Source of the DNA: Osedax frankpressi
Taxonomy: Eukaryota; Annelida; Polychaeta; Sabellida; Siboglinidae
Direction of reading: 5' to 3'
DNA length: 64,000 nt
NCBI GenBank assembly: GCA_964035775.1
Contig: OZ038314.1
Span: 7,046,154-7,110,153, forward strand
Shown here in pieces: positions 37,301-49,400 of the stretch. The notes beneath the pieces are model-generated. The model was given only the letters and a program-made list of their open reading frames with translations. It had not been told where the DNA came from and did no database searches. The number at the start of each line of letters is the position of its first letter. Within the stretch, counting starts at the first letter, position 1. The translations under genes were made by a program, and so were the position numbers.

Positions 37301-40083
37301 GTGGGAGGGAGGTAATGGTAGGGAGGTAATGGTAGAGAGGTAGTGGTAGGGAGGTAGTGGTAGAGAGGTAGTGGTGGGGAGGTAGTGGTGGGGAGGTAGT
37401 AGTAGGGAGGTAATGGTAGGGAGGTAATTGTAGGGATGTAATGGTAGGGAGGTAATTGTAGGGAGGTAATAGTAGGGAGGTAGTAGTAGGGAAGTAGTGG
37501 TAGGGAGGTAGTGGTGGGGAGGTAATGGTAGGGAGGTAGTGGTAGGGAGGTAGTGGTAAGGAAGTAGTGGTAGGGAGGTAGTGGTGGGGAGGTAGTGGTG
37601 GGGACGTAATGTTAGGGAGGTAATGGTAGAGAGGTAGTGGTAGGGAGGTAATGGTAGGGATGTAATGGTAGGGAGGTAGTGGTAGGGAGGTAGTGGTAAG
37701 GAAGTAGTGGTAGGGAGGTAGTGGTGGGGAGGTAATGGTAGGGAGGTAGTGGGAGGGAGGTAGTGGTGGGGAGGTAATGGTAGGGAGGTAGTGGTAGGGA
37801 GGTAGTGGTAGAGAGGTAGTGGTGGGGAGGTAGTGGTGGGGAGGTAATGGTAGGGAGGTAATGGTAGGGAGGTAGTGGTAGGGAGGTAGTGGTAAGGAAG
37901 TAGTGGTAGGGAGGTAGTGGTGGGGAGGTAGTGGTGGGGAGGTAATGGTAGGGAGGTAGTGGTAGGGAGGTAGTGGTGGGGAGGTAGTGGTAGAGAGGTA
38001 GTGGTGGGGAGGTAGTGGCGGGGACGTAGTGTTAGGGAGGTAATGGTAGAGAGGTAGTGGTAAGGAAGTAGTGGTAGGGAGGTAGTGGTGGGGAGGTAAT
38101 GGTAGGGAGGTAGTGGGAGGGAGGTAGTGGTGGGGAGGTAATGGTAGGGAGGTAATGGTAGGGAGGTAGTGGGAGGGAGGTAGTGGGAGGGAGGTAGTGG
38201 TAGGGAGGTAGTGGTAGGGAGGTAGTATTAGGGAGTTAGTAGTAAGGATGTAATGGGAGGGAGGTAGTAAGTAAGTAAAGTTGATATTAACATGAATTAA
38301 CGTTAATATGCATCATAATCATTGTTAACAAAATAGGAGAGAAGCCTTTTCAATGTAAAGTTGAGAAATGTGGAAGGCAGTTTGCTGAAATCAATACACT
38401 AAAGAAACACTTGCTCACACATACAGGTTCTATATGTGTGTTGATATGTGTTGATGTATGTTGATGTGTGTTGATGTGTGTTGATGTGTGTTGATGTATG
38501 CATGTCATAGATACAATATCAAATACACAATAGACTTTAAAAATACATGATATAGATTACAATTTTATTTAGCTTCTTATGAGTGTATATAGTGTAAGAA
38601 TTATAAATACTGTAAAATAAATACCCATGTTGTTCAAAATAGTATTACATACCATACAATGTATATTGTACATAGTAGCATTATGTTTTATAATATTACA
38701 ATATATTTTTACCTTAACTAAAAAAATATTAATATATTTTTTGATATCAATTTAATTTTTTGTTAAATCGGTGAAAATAAATTAAATTTTTATTTTAAAT
38801 AATTACAATAATTATGTGCTTTACAAACTAATGTATCACTTTGGAAATCATATCTTAAGATATGTATATCTAGCGAGTGAACAATCCTTGAATTGTGCTA
38901 ATTATATTAAATATGAACGTATATATAATAAAAGTTTGTAGATCATAAACTATTAGCCGAAATTGATATGTATATAATATACAATGGATTCATTCAAATT
39001 ACCCATTGTTATAAATTGATTACTTATATAGCATACTACATGTATTACTTAATAAATATTTCAATTAGTCTGAATGAACATTAATATTAATGTAATATGA
39101 CATCTTTTGTAAGTAAAAATTCAAAATATCTTGTAAAAATATTTATTATTATTATATTGAGTATATCTTGAGAATTATATTCCCAAGTCCCGAGGTTATC
39201 AAAATTAGCTTAATATCTTTATGCATATCCTTAGTATTTAATTACTTCATAAAATTGCTATTATAATTAACTAACTTTAATTTACATATTTGTGCATTAA
39301 AATATATAACATCGAAATCTGTTTTAATTACTTTTCAAAAAAAACATTAATACAATATATTCTATACATTATTTTAATTAAATATATTAAAAAGGTTATA
39401 TGTTAAATATATTTGATATATATCGATATAAAATGTTCAATTTTTACTATCAACTACATATTATTCTAGGTGCTAAGCCTTATTCTTGCAGTATTTGTAA
39501 AAGAACATATTCCCAAGTTAGTTTCTAGAGCGAGGGAACACCTTGTCTCTACGTAGATTTGTTATTGGTTATTTTGCAGGGAATCTATAAAATGACATGA
39601 TAAACAAATGTATAAAGTATTTAGATCATATTCTGATATACAAAGATTCTGACATCAGATTCATAGTGTTCAATTTCACTAAAAATGAAGTTTATAAATT
39701 AATATAATTGTTTACACATTATATATATTATAATTACCATAATCTATGGTTTATGTAACAAATATATACATAACTGATTATAATCTACAATTATATGTTT
39801 TATCTATAAATAATTCTAGCTGTAGAATCTCTGTGGTAACCCCCACTTAAAATAGTTATTTTACTATAAATGGAATTAAAATTGTAATATGTGATACAAA
39901 TAATGACTATTAAATTAATTTAATTATAACAGATTGGAAGTAGGAATGTTCATATGAAAAAAAACCATCCAATAATAGGTTATTTGTTATATTGTTAATA
40001 TTTACATATAAAATGAATACAATGTTCTTATATTAATATGATTTAATGATACGTATCCTTTACACGCAGGAATTGAAAAATGA
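25383..40083 (+). CDS. Small four-finger C2H2 zinc-finger protein
   Basis: Probable nucleic-acid-binding nuclear protein of about 187 residues; no ortholog recognised. Exons: 25383-25455 (start tentative, MDFCGIPSYG), 27627-27667, 28125-28219, 29680-29837, 38337-38426, 39470-39516, 39933-39978 and 40070-40083; phases agree throughout (564 nt). The N-terminal 70 residues are acidic (FKDDYEDVNFCEK, VLVEDSLVTHVLADELHD). Four fingers follow: CSICHKTYCTQQSLGVHGRSH, CAECGKAFITAGNLKAHRRVH, CKVEKCGRQFAEINTLKKHLLTH (CX4C spacing) and CSICKRTYSQIGSRNVHMKKNH, with GERR, GEKP and GAKP linkers. Finger 4 is split over two exons. An 8.5-kb intron separates fingers 2 and 3. The protein ends only seven residues after finger 4. 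Exons 4-7 are firm; exons 1-3 rest on splice sites and phase only. Confidence 0.75.
26391..27572 (+). repeat. 12-bp minisatellite (TTCTATACACTG), about 98 copies
   Basis: The array covers 1.18 kb in intron 1 of the zinc-finger gene. The unit is TTCTATACACTG; the main variant is ATTCTATACACT, and rarer changes include TTCTATACGCTG and TGATCTATACAC. Because 12 is a multiple of three and the unit lacks stops in some frames, it creates long frames of repeated YRTV and LFYT that are not genes. It ends about 55 bp before exon 2. Confidence 0.97.
27745..27842. repeat. Cluster of tandem palindromes (AGTACTATAGTACGCT)
   Basis: A TATACTATAGTATA-type palindrome is followed by about four tandem 16-bp units (TAGTACTATAGTACGC), each itself palindromic around TACTATAGTA. 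It lies in intron 2 of the zinc-finger gene and can form many alternative hairpins. Confidence 0.9.
29905..38272 (+). repeat. 8.4-kb G-rich 14-bp minisatellite (GGTAGTGGTAGGGA family)
   Basis: This array is nearly all of the intron between fingers 2 and 3 of the zinc-finger gene. The basic unit is about 14 bp, GGTAGTGGTAGGGA, with common variants GGTAGTAGTAGGGA, GGTAATTGTAGGGAT, GGTAGTGGGAGGGA and GGTAGTGGTGGGGA. Variants are zoned: GTAGTAGGGA and AATTGTAGGGAT types dominate before about 33,000, and GTGGTGGGGA types dominate after it. The G-rich strand is the sense strand of the gene. Most units have GGG or GGGG and GG runs, so G-quadruplexes are possible. The donor at 29838 and the acceptor at 38336 are unaffected. 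Confidence 0.98.
38431..38502 (+). repeat. (TGTGTTGATG)n short tandem repeat
   Basis: About six copies of a 10-bp unit begin immediately after the donor of zinc-finger exon 38337-38426. Confidence 0.9.
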
Positions 40084-40118
40084 TCTTAACACACATTTGT
40101 GTATATCTCAATATGAAC

Positions 40119-40124
40119 AATAAA
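40119..40124 (+). terminator. Poly(A) signal of zinc-finger gene
   Basis: AATAAA lies 36 bp after the stop codon at 40081-40083. Confidence 0.6.
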
Positions 40125-40151
40125 TGATAAATAATTAATTATTTTGTAACT

Positions 40152-40157
40152 TTTATT
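40152..40157 (-). terminator. Poly(A) signal of SART1
   Basis: TTTATT on the + strand is AATAAA for SART1, about 258 bp after its stop codon. It lies 28 bp from the oppositely oriented signal of the zinc-finger gene. Confidence 0.5.
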
Positions 40158-40414
40158 TATTTATTATTGATATTAAATTATAACAGATAATTAAATAAAG
40201 ATACAAAAATATTATTCTTGTTTATTTAGAAATCTTCTGAGGGTTATTGGCGCTGTGAATGTAAATTAAATGTAAATTAAATGCAAATTAAATGTAAATA
40301 TATTCATACGATAAATAGGTTGTAAGGGTTTAAGAATTAAATACAAACCGAATTAATAAGTTAAGAAATGAAAAAAATAATGAAACGAAGTCAATATTAT
40401 ACTGTTAAACTGCG

Positions 40415-43400
40415 TTAAACTGACTTGTTATTAGATCTAGCTCCACTGAGGATAACATATGCAGTCTTATCGTGTTTCTGTTTTTCACTGAGAATGTGGG
40501 CGGTTCCCACGGGGACGTCTAACATGCTAAGTTCCTGTACGAGGTTTAAGAGAGGTTTATGAGAGGTTTAGGTCATACGAGTTGTTATAGTGGGCACATC
40601 TAGAATGATGAACTCCTCTGTGAACGTATTGAGATATATTATATTATATGCAAAGATACTCCTGTATGTATTATATAGGTTTATATGTAAATAAAATAGA
40701 ATGGAAAATAATCAAAAATTAATATTAATCTTTTGTGTCAATAATTATTTTGTCAATGATTTATGGGAATATTTTCACATTTATTTTACATATTTTTTAA
40801 TTTTTACTATTGCTCATAAAATTATTACAAATATTAATTTAATAAAAATATTTAATAAAAATATTAATTTAATAATTTAATAAAAGTATTTATAATATTA
40901 ATTAACATAATATAAATATAATATAAACATGTTTGTATTAAAAAATATAAAAGTATTAATACATTATTATAAAAACAGCAGACATTGAAAAGCGTAATGA
41001 TATTCTCTTTATTTGTATCTACTTTATATAAAATGCATGAACTATTTGTTGATGTATTATTGCATTTTATTTTAAACAATTCACTGTTTAAATTTATTAA
41101 ATAGATTTTATTATGTTAAAATATTAATGTAATTTTTTTTTATTCAATATAAATATCTTAACTGATCACATTTTTAATATAGTATTTTAAATTATCATTA
41201 TTTACGAGGACTATTTTTCTTTTATTTCTAGATTGAACAACATCTGTATGTAAATTAACAAACATGTAACTCAATTTAAATATACATTACATTACAAAAT
41301 ATATGTTTTATTTTTTTAATAAATAAAGTAACAAACTATTTGATATTTTAATATAATATGAATATTGGATTGTTATTTATAAAACATATATTTTGGAATT
41401 GTATTAATATAATTTTAATATTTCATTTTAAGTATTTCATTGATTTTTTAATTCAATTAATTTGATCCGTTCAGATCCTTATGTGTTTTCGTCAACTATT
41501 CTAACAATACTTAGAATGTTTTACAATGATTACAATGATTTACAATGTTTTACAATGATTTTGATACAATAAGGGTTAAACTTAAACCCGCCTACCTAAA
41601 TTGCAATATTGTAACATAAATAATATAAATTAAAATACATCTACATTATTATTAATATCAGATTAAAATTATATAAATTTCTTATGCCTAACAATAATAT
41701 ATTATCTATAATATATTATATTGTAGAGATATTAATAATAAGTTATCTATAATATTATAGAGATAATAATAAGTTCTTTAAAATTTAGAAAACAAATAAA
41801 ATAAGATTTCTACATTATAATATATGTATGTATAATATGTATAGTATGTATAATATACTATTCAATGATAATTTAATAGAGGTTCAAATTATAAACTATC
41901 TATAATATAGTAGAGATTCATATTATAGACTATCTATATTATAGTAGATAACAATATACTATCTATAATATAGTAGATATTCAAATTATAGACTATCTAT
42001 ATTATAGTAAACAATAATATGTTATCTATAATATAGTAGATATTCTAATTATAGACTATCTATATTATAGTAGATATAACAATATGTTATCTATAATATA
42101 GTAGATATTCATATTATAGGCTATCTATATTATAATAGATATAACAATATCTATAATGATGAGATAAGTGAAAATGACCTGCTCACGCTTTTCTCTTAGG
42201 GAGCGTTTTTCTGTCTTACGTTTGCCTGACCCTTTGCCGTGGAACCTGTGAGACAAGTAGCGGAAGGCTTCCTTGGGATCCATTTGCTTGCCATTGTCAT
42301 CGACGTACTCCACCTGGCGAGTGACAGCGAAGAAATGTAGTATTATTAATTTGTTATCTCATAGAACTAAGTAGTGCAATATTAATAAGAGATATAACGT
42401 TGTGTTTTATGTCTTCGAGGTACGATGGTACTTATGTATAATGAACAATAGAACGAGGTCAACTTTAATGTTGGGTCTGTAGTTGTCCTTTTCCTTGAAA
42501 TCGCTCAGCATTCCCATTCCTCTTTCCCTCTTCCTCATCTTCTCGTCCAAATCCCTGGTCAAAACAATAACAAATAGTAGCGAGACCACGTAATGATGAT
42601 TGTTTAATATCGCGTACATCATACTTTAAGGAATTAGCAACAAAACCAAACACCCCCGGGGTGCATTAGATTCAGCTATTATCTCATCGCGGCAGTAATA
42701 AGCTCTATAAAGGTAGATGTTACACTACGACCAATGACCGCAATGGAGCGAGACAATAGCATTCATCACCAACTCATAATGTTTATCTTCAATGCTGTAG
42801 TTTTTAGCTTGAAGTGTGTAGATTTGAGAGGCACCGGTTTTCTTCTCGATCTGTTCGTCCAAAAAACCTAAGAGAGGGAACAATGGGATAGTAAGACAAT
42901 AAGAGGGATTTAGATATGTCAATAATATGAGAGGCGAGAAAAAGGTCGTAGTGTAGACTGTATCACGAGCATTGCTAATCCAGTCTGGATTAGCAATGCT
43001 CGTGATAACGGACAATTTATATTTTTGGTAATTGACTGGATTGAATGGGAGATTTTTTATGGGCTCACGCCATTTTCATGTAAAAGATAGAGAAATAATG
43101 TGTCCGCTAGAATGGAGATACATTTTTAGATTTATAATATAATATTTCTTTTTTTTCAAAGATATCTAAATATTTTTATGTTATTTTATTTAAATGTTAA
43201 TAATTTTATGAAATTATTAACATTTAGAAAGCAAACAAGTTAATAACTGTAAACAAGTTAATATATAGTTTCTAAAATATTTGTATTCGTATTTTGAAGT
43301 ATTAGTATATCTATATTCATGGATTTTAAAATAATATGTTACTATAAGAAATATATCGTATATATAATCAGAAAATTTCATGACGATTCATCAAAGTTTA

Positions 43401-46400
43401 AAAAAATTATTTGTATTTAAAAAAAATCAAAACAAATATTCTGAGATATAAATTTCTTATCTGGTAATAAAAAATTAATAAATAAGTATCACTTATTACT
43501 TATTAAATATATAATATTATATTATAGGTTTACATAAAAATTTAATAATAAATAAGGAGAGTAGATAATAATATGTGAAAATAATATAAGTAGGTTTTAT
43601 TATGGAAGGTATACAGAGACATAATGATGAGTTCAAGTATATATAAAACAATTGAAAAGGTTAAAAGTAAAAATTTCAATACAAAAGAAAGAGTTCGTGT
43701 TCAAATGAAATGATTTCGTTTCATTGGCTATACACATTAGTGCCACCTATTGAATATAAAAATAATTTTTATCTATGAAATGTTTTTAAAGATTTTTAAA
43801 TCGCAAATATATTAAATAATATCATCACACCTAAACATAATAATTTAAAGCGATAATTATTATGAAAATGTTTTACAAATTAATAAAATAATACAATTTT
43901 GATGCACTTATAGTTACTTTTATAAAACAAGTTAGACATCAATTTAAAGATAATTAATTAAATTTTAATATTTTACAAAAAATAAAATGAAATTTAATGC
44001 TGCTTCTTAAAGAATGATTAAGAATGATTAATGAGAATGATTAATGAGAATGATTAAGAGTTGTATATTTTGGAGGGGTTGAGACTGGTTTGAGACAAGA
44101 ATAACAAATAATAGATTATTTATCGAGAAATTCATTTTCAATGAGGAATCAGATTATAATGGGGTCGTATTCGCCGAGTATTAATTTGATATTTAGCCTA
44201 ATATATTATAAATTTATTTAGCCTTATATATTATAAATATAAGTAGAAAATTTATCAATTTATCAATTTTATTTTAATTATACTTATATTAGACTTGCTT
44301 TTATAATACTTTATTTATATCCATTTATTAACTTTATGCTATTTCTTATTACTTATATTAAATTAGTTGTTAGTTACATTTATAACATTTATTAGTTATT
44401 ACACATTAGATTTAGATATTTTAATAAATGTATTAAATTTATTAATACGATGGGAATTGGTTCCATATATACGAAGATATATTTACTAAATAAATAATAA
44501 ACATTTTATATAAATATAATAACTGAGTATACAATACAATTTTGATATTATTAATTATAGATCATAAACAAGTCTTATCAGTCAATGAACCCATCTTTGA
44601 ACTAGTCTAATTTGACAAACATCATGAACCTAACCTGTATATATTAAATAACAATACTCCTATTATAAACTTTGTTATTTTTACTAAGAACATAATAAAT
44701 ATAAATAATAAAAGTACATAATCTTTCAAGTACATTTTCTTGGAATAATTATTTCCATTTTACTTGACTGTTATTATAAATGAATCTGTATATTCAATTT
44801 ATGAGGTTTTTCTAATATAAGAATATCATTTTAATTTTTAATAAACTGCAGAATTTATTCATAGAAAAATTAATATTTAACAATATATTCAAAAATTAGC
44901 TCTATATTAAAAACCTATTTTAAAATGAACACATATTTACTAAAAGTGAGATTTAAAAAATTAAAAAGTTGGCAATATTCCCAAAATTAGATAACCTATA
45001 ACATTTATATAGCTCTATATTTCTCTCTCTAGAATCTCTGTGTAATATTGACAACTGCAAATACTATATAAATATTTCTGTGTCGATATACAAAATAATA
45101 CTTTTTTTTTTACTAATTTAAAGTCTAGATTTCCTAGTCATTATTAGCTGGACGTTGGGGAGAGGTGGCGAAGTGACCATTGAAACCTTTTTGTTTGGCG
45201 AGCTGTAGAGCTCCTACGAGACCTTCTTTCAGGGTTGGCTCATGATGCAACACGTCCTGAAGTGAATCCACGAGATCCGATGCTCCGGACTAAAGGTCAA
45301 CATAAGTTCAAATGTAAATCTATGTAAACAAATAGAGATGATGTGATTAAAATTCAGAAAATGTTGCCAATTTGATATAAATAAATATTATAATTCTAAT
45401 ATAGTAATCCATACATAACTACAATGTCTTATACAAATATCCATTCTTACCATCGGTATACCCAACTCTTTTAGACAATTATTAATAATCATAATGAATA
45501 CATATTATTCTATATTTTATTATTAGATTTAGAAAATTAATTATTAATACATTTTTTGTTTATTATTTATCAATTTAAAATTAAACGTAAAATATTATTT
45601 TAAATTAGATTAGATAATAAGAATTAATATTATTGCAGCAATATTTTGGTAAGAGAACATTATTTAATAACCTGATCTATTGTGATATTGTTATATATTA
45701 TTATTCTAATGAGTTATACATCTATAAATATAGATATGTATACTTATATGTAGATAGTAAGTAAGTAAAACTTCGATGTAAACAATAACATAATCTTTAA
45801 CTATCATGGGACACAATTGTAAGATATGTAAGATATGTAAGATGTGATATGATGTAAATCTATGATACATTTTTGCCTTGTCCTAAACCAGAATACAAAT
45901 TACATTATACTGCAACTTCTTAATAATATGAATACGAGAATACCATTGTTATTTTCTCATCAATTGTCTTTATATAAACAATTGAATTGCGGCCAGATTC
46001 GTTTTTATCATCTAGTTACAGTATTAAACATTCAAACCATATCCTTTTTCTTCCTTTTTCGTTCACCGTCCTCCCCAACCGATGTCCAACCGTCTTCGCC
46101 GTCGCTAGTTTCTTGATTTGCCTCCTTCTTGGACTGATCGAGTGAATTGCGAATAGTGAAATATAATGCAGCCAAAACTCCATGAAAGTGTTTTTATCGA
46201 AGTCTCGAAGAGTTTAGGTATTGATCATGGTATCGAGTATTAATAGAGCTAAAGTAATTGTTGTAGGGGGGGGGGGAATAAGTAGTGGATAATTATGGAG
46301 GTAGAGGTAAAGTTATTATTAGAAGTACAAGTAGAGTACATAGTGTATTAGAGAATGTATATACTGGAAATACAAGTAATTAATATTGATTGAAAATTAT

Positions 46401-49400
46401 AGGGTTACAACCAATAGGTAGATGTATTGACATAAGTAGGAATATTCATAGGTGTAAATGTTGATGTATTTATGGAGCTCAGAAGGATATTCATAAAGAT
46501 CTGGGGGAATAAATAAAGTTATTAGACACAAACTAGAAATCAAACTAACAGGATCCTTGTAAAATTTGTAGGTGCTAATGTCAGCGAGTGACCTACAAAA
46601 TTCAGAGGTCACGTCCATGGTTAACAATATGTCCTCTGGTTCATCCTTGACCACTGTTATCCGGAGAGAAATGATGAGGTAGGAAGTGAGTTGTGAGGTA
46701 GGTGAGATAGATGGTGAGGTAGGTAGTGAGGTAGGCAGTGAGGTAAGTAGTGAGATAGGTAGTGAGGTAGGTAGTGAGGTAGGTGTTGAGGTAGGTGTGA
46801 GGTAGGTGGTGAGGTAGGTGGTGAGGTAGGTGGTGAGGTAGGTTGTGAGATAGGTAGTAAGGTAGGTAGTGAGGTAGGTGGTGAGGTAGGTAGTGAGGTA
46901 GGTAGTGAAGTAGGTAGTGAGGTAGGTGGTGATGTAGGTAGTGAGGTAGGTAGTGAGGTAGGTAGTGAGGTAGGTGGTGAGGTAGGTAGTGAGGTAGGTA
47001 GTGAGATAGGTAGTGAGGTAGGTAATGAGGTAGGTAGTGAGGTAGGCAGTGAGATAGGGAGGGAGGTAGGTGGTGAGGTAGGTGGTAAGGTAGGGAGTGA
47101 GGTAGGTAGTGAGGTAGGTGGTGAGGTAGGTAGTGAGGTAGGTAGTGAGGTAGATGGTGAGGTAGGTAGTGAGGTAGGTGGTGAGGTAGGTAGCGAGGTA
47201 GGTGGTGAGGTAGGTAGTGAGGTAGGTAGTGAGGTAGTGAGGTAGGTAGTGAGGTAGGTGGTGAGGTAGGTAGTGAGGTAAGTGGTGAGCTAGGTGGTGG
47301 GGTAGGTAGTGAGGTAGGTAGTGAGGTAGGTAGTGAGGTAGGTAGTGAGGTAGGTGGTGAGGTAAGTGGTGAGGTAAGTGGTGATGTAGGTAGTGGGGTA
47401 GTGAGGTAGGTAGTGGGGTAGTGAGGTAGATAGTGAGGTAGGTAGTGAGGTCGGTGGTGAGGTAGGTTGTGAGATAGGTAGTGAGGTAGGTAGTGAGGTA
47501 GGTGGTAAGGTAGGTAGTTAGTTAGTCACTAGTGTTATAAAGATGAACCTCCGACTTTCTCTACATATCTTCCAATAAATTCTCCGGGAGTCACTTTCTT
47601 CTGTCGGTGTTTGGTCAGCCTTGAGAGGGTGTCAGTAAACAATTCACCGCGATTTGTAGATTCAAAGTTATCAGTTAGTTCAAAGCTGGCACCTAGATCT
47701 GGGGATGAGTAAAGAGATATCGTAATGGACCCAAATTGTGGGTCATTGGGGTTAGAGATATGGGGCATGTATATTTTAAGTCAAGAATTCGCAAATTATA
47801 CTTATTAAATATCATTAAGTAAAAGCTATATGTATCAGTGCATTGCAATGATAATATTAGATAATAATATTAAAGTATTAATAAATATATATACATATAA
47901 ATATCTAGCTTAATATAAAGAAATACATTTCTAGCATTAATTAGTAAGAGATGTTATTGAATATTAAATAAATATATTAAAAACAATCCAATGTATATTA
48001 GTAATATAAATTAATTATTGTACAATGAATTAATAGATTTATGACCTTGATCAATTTCTGTATCTTCATTTTCTAATTTAACATCATCTTTATCAATGTC
48101 CATTCTAGAAGAACAGAAGCCATAAAGGAAAAAAGAATTTCAAAATATGCCACGTAATAAAAAGTAAACTATATCATATCTAATATATATATATGTATAA
48201 TATATGTATAATATATATATAGCACAAATAGTGCTTAATCTTAAAATCTCTGAGTGTTTATAATTATAATTCAAAAGGTTTGACATAATTTATTAGCTAA
48301 TATAAAAGAAATTATGCAATTTAAAAACTGAAATTATCTGGTTGAGATAAAACTGAATTAAAAAATAATTATTCAGTAGCTGTATCAAACAAATTTTAAT
48401 AAACAGTCTATTGATAATAATCAAATTAAATATTGTTAAAACTAATTGAATTAACTAATTATCATTATAATATAATAAGATTTAACATATATATCATATT
48501 AAGTTTATATGGTCAGTTTAGTTTTTTTTTGTTATATAATAAAATTAAAAATATATTTGATTTGCATTTTAAAAATATTAAACTTATTTTGTAAGTAAAA
48601 CAAGATTTTACACCACCGGATTATTTGGGTAAAGACATATAAAATATATACATAAAATACATTGTAACTTAAAAAGTCGAAAATTTCAATCTACAGAAAC
48701 TCTTGAGACTAGAATTGCTAAATAAGCTAGCCACTAACTTGTTAGTCTTCGATCTGTTGCCCATCAGACCGGTCTGGTCACCGGCACCTTCGGTCAAGTC
48801 ATCCGCAGTTAATATCTTCATTTTACGGCGAAGCTTGCGACGAAACTTCTTCTCCTTTGGCTTCTTAAACTTCTCACCTTCGCCGGGAGCCAGATATTCT
48901 TGTGCCAAGATTGGCATCGGCATGGACAGACTTTGCTGAGTGCGAAGGGTAAGGCTTCGACGAGGTGGAAAGGGGTGGAACGGCGAGAGAACTTAGACGA
49001 GGAAGGGCAACGAGATGAAGTTGTAACATGGGTAGCATGAGATTAGGAATGTGGTTTAAAGTAAGACTTCTTGAGGGGTTATACTTAGTTATGTCAACGA
49101 AGGTTTACGGCGAGGCTATTCTAAAGCAAAGACTATAAAATGCAGAAATTTAGAGAAGTATTTATAGAGAACAGTAAGGAATTATATTCATGAAGGAAGG
49201 TAGATTGGCTAGGTTGAATTATGGGCTTTGGAAGAAAGGGATTTCGAGCACATGGACTATTATTTAAAGAGTTTTAAAATTAAGAGGAAAGGCATAAAGT
49301 ATTGACGATATATGATGATGATATTCGATAATGTGATGAGTATATTGTGAGGATTTTCTTAGAAAATGAACAAAGATAAAAAAGATTGCCACAAATATTG

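Larger units (their letters stand above)
40084..40414. other. 331-bp convergent interval between zinc-finger gene and SART1
   Basis: This short AT-rich interval carries both 3' UTRs. It contains facing poly(A) signals and three tandem copies of AAATGTAAATTA-like sequence at about 40257-40300. Confidence 0.6.

Noticed and set aside
29905-38272. Telomere-like or centromeric satellite
   Set aside because: The 14-bp unit is not a telomere repeat, and the array sits inside a gene with exons on both sides.
42465-42653. Alternative reading frame across SART1 exon 16
   Set aside because: It follows from joining at 42770, but only the donor at 42774 keeps the conserved [10 protein letters not shown] frame.
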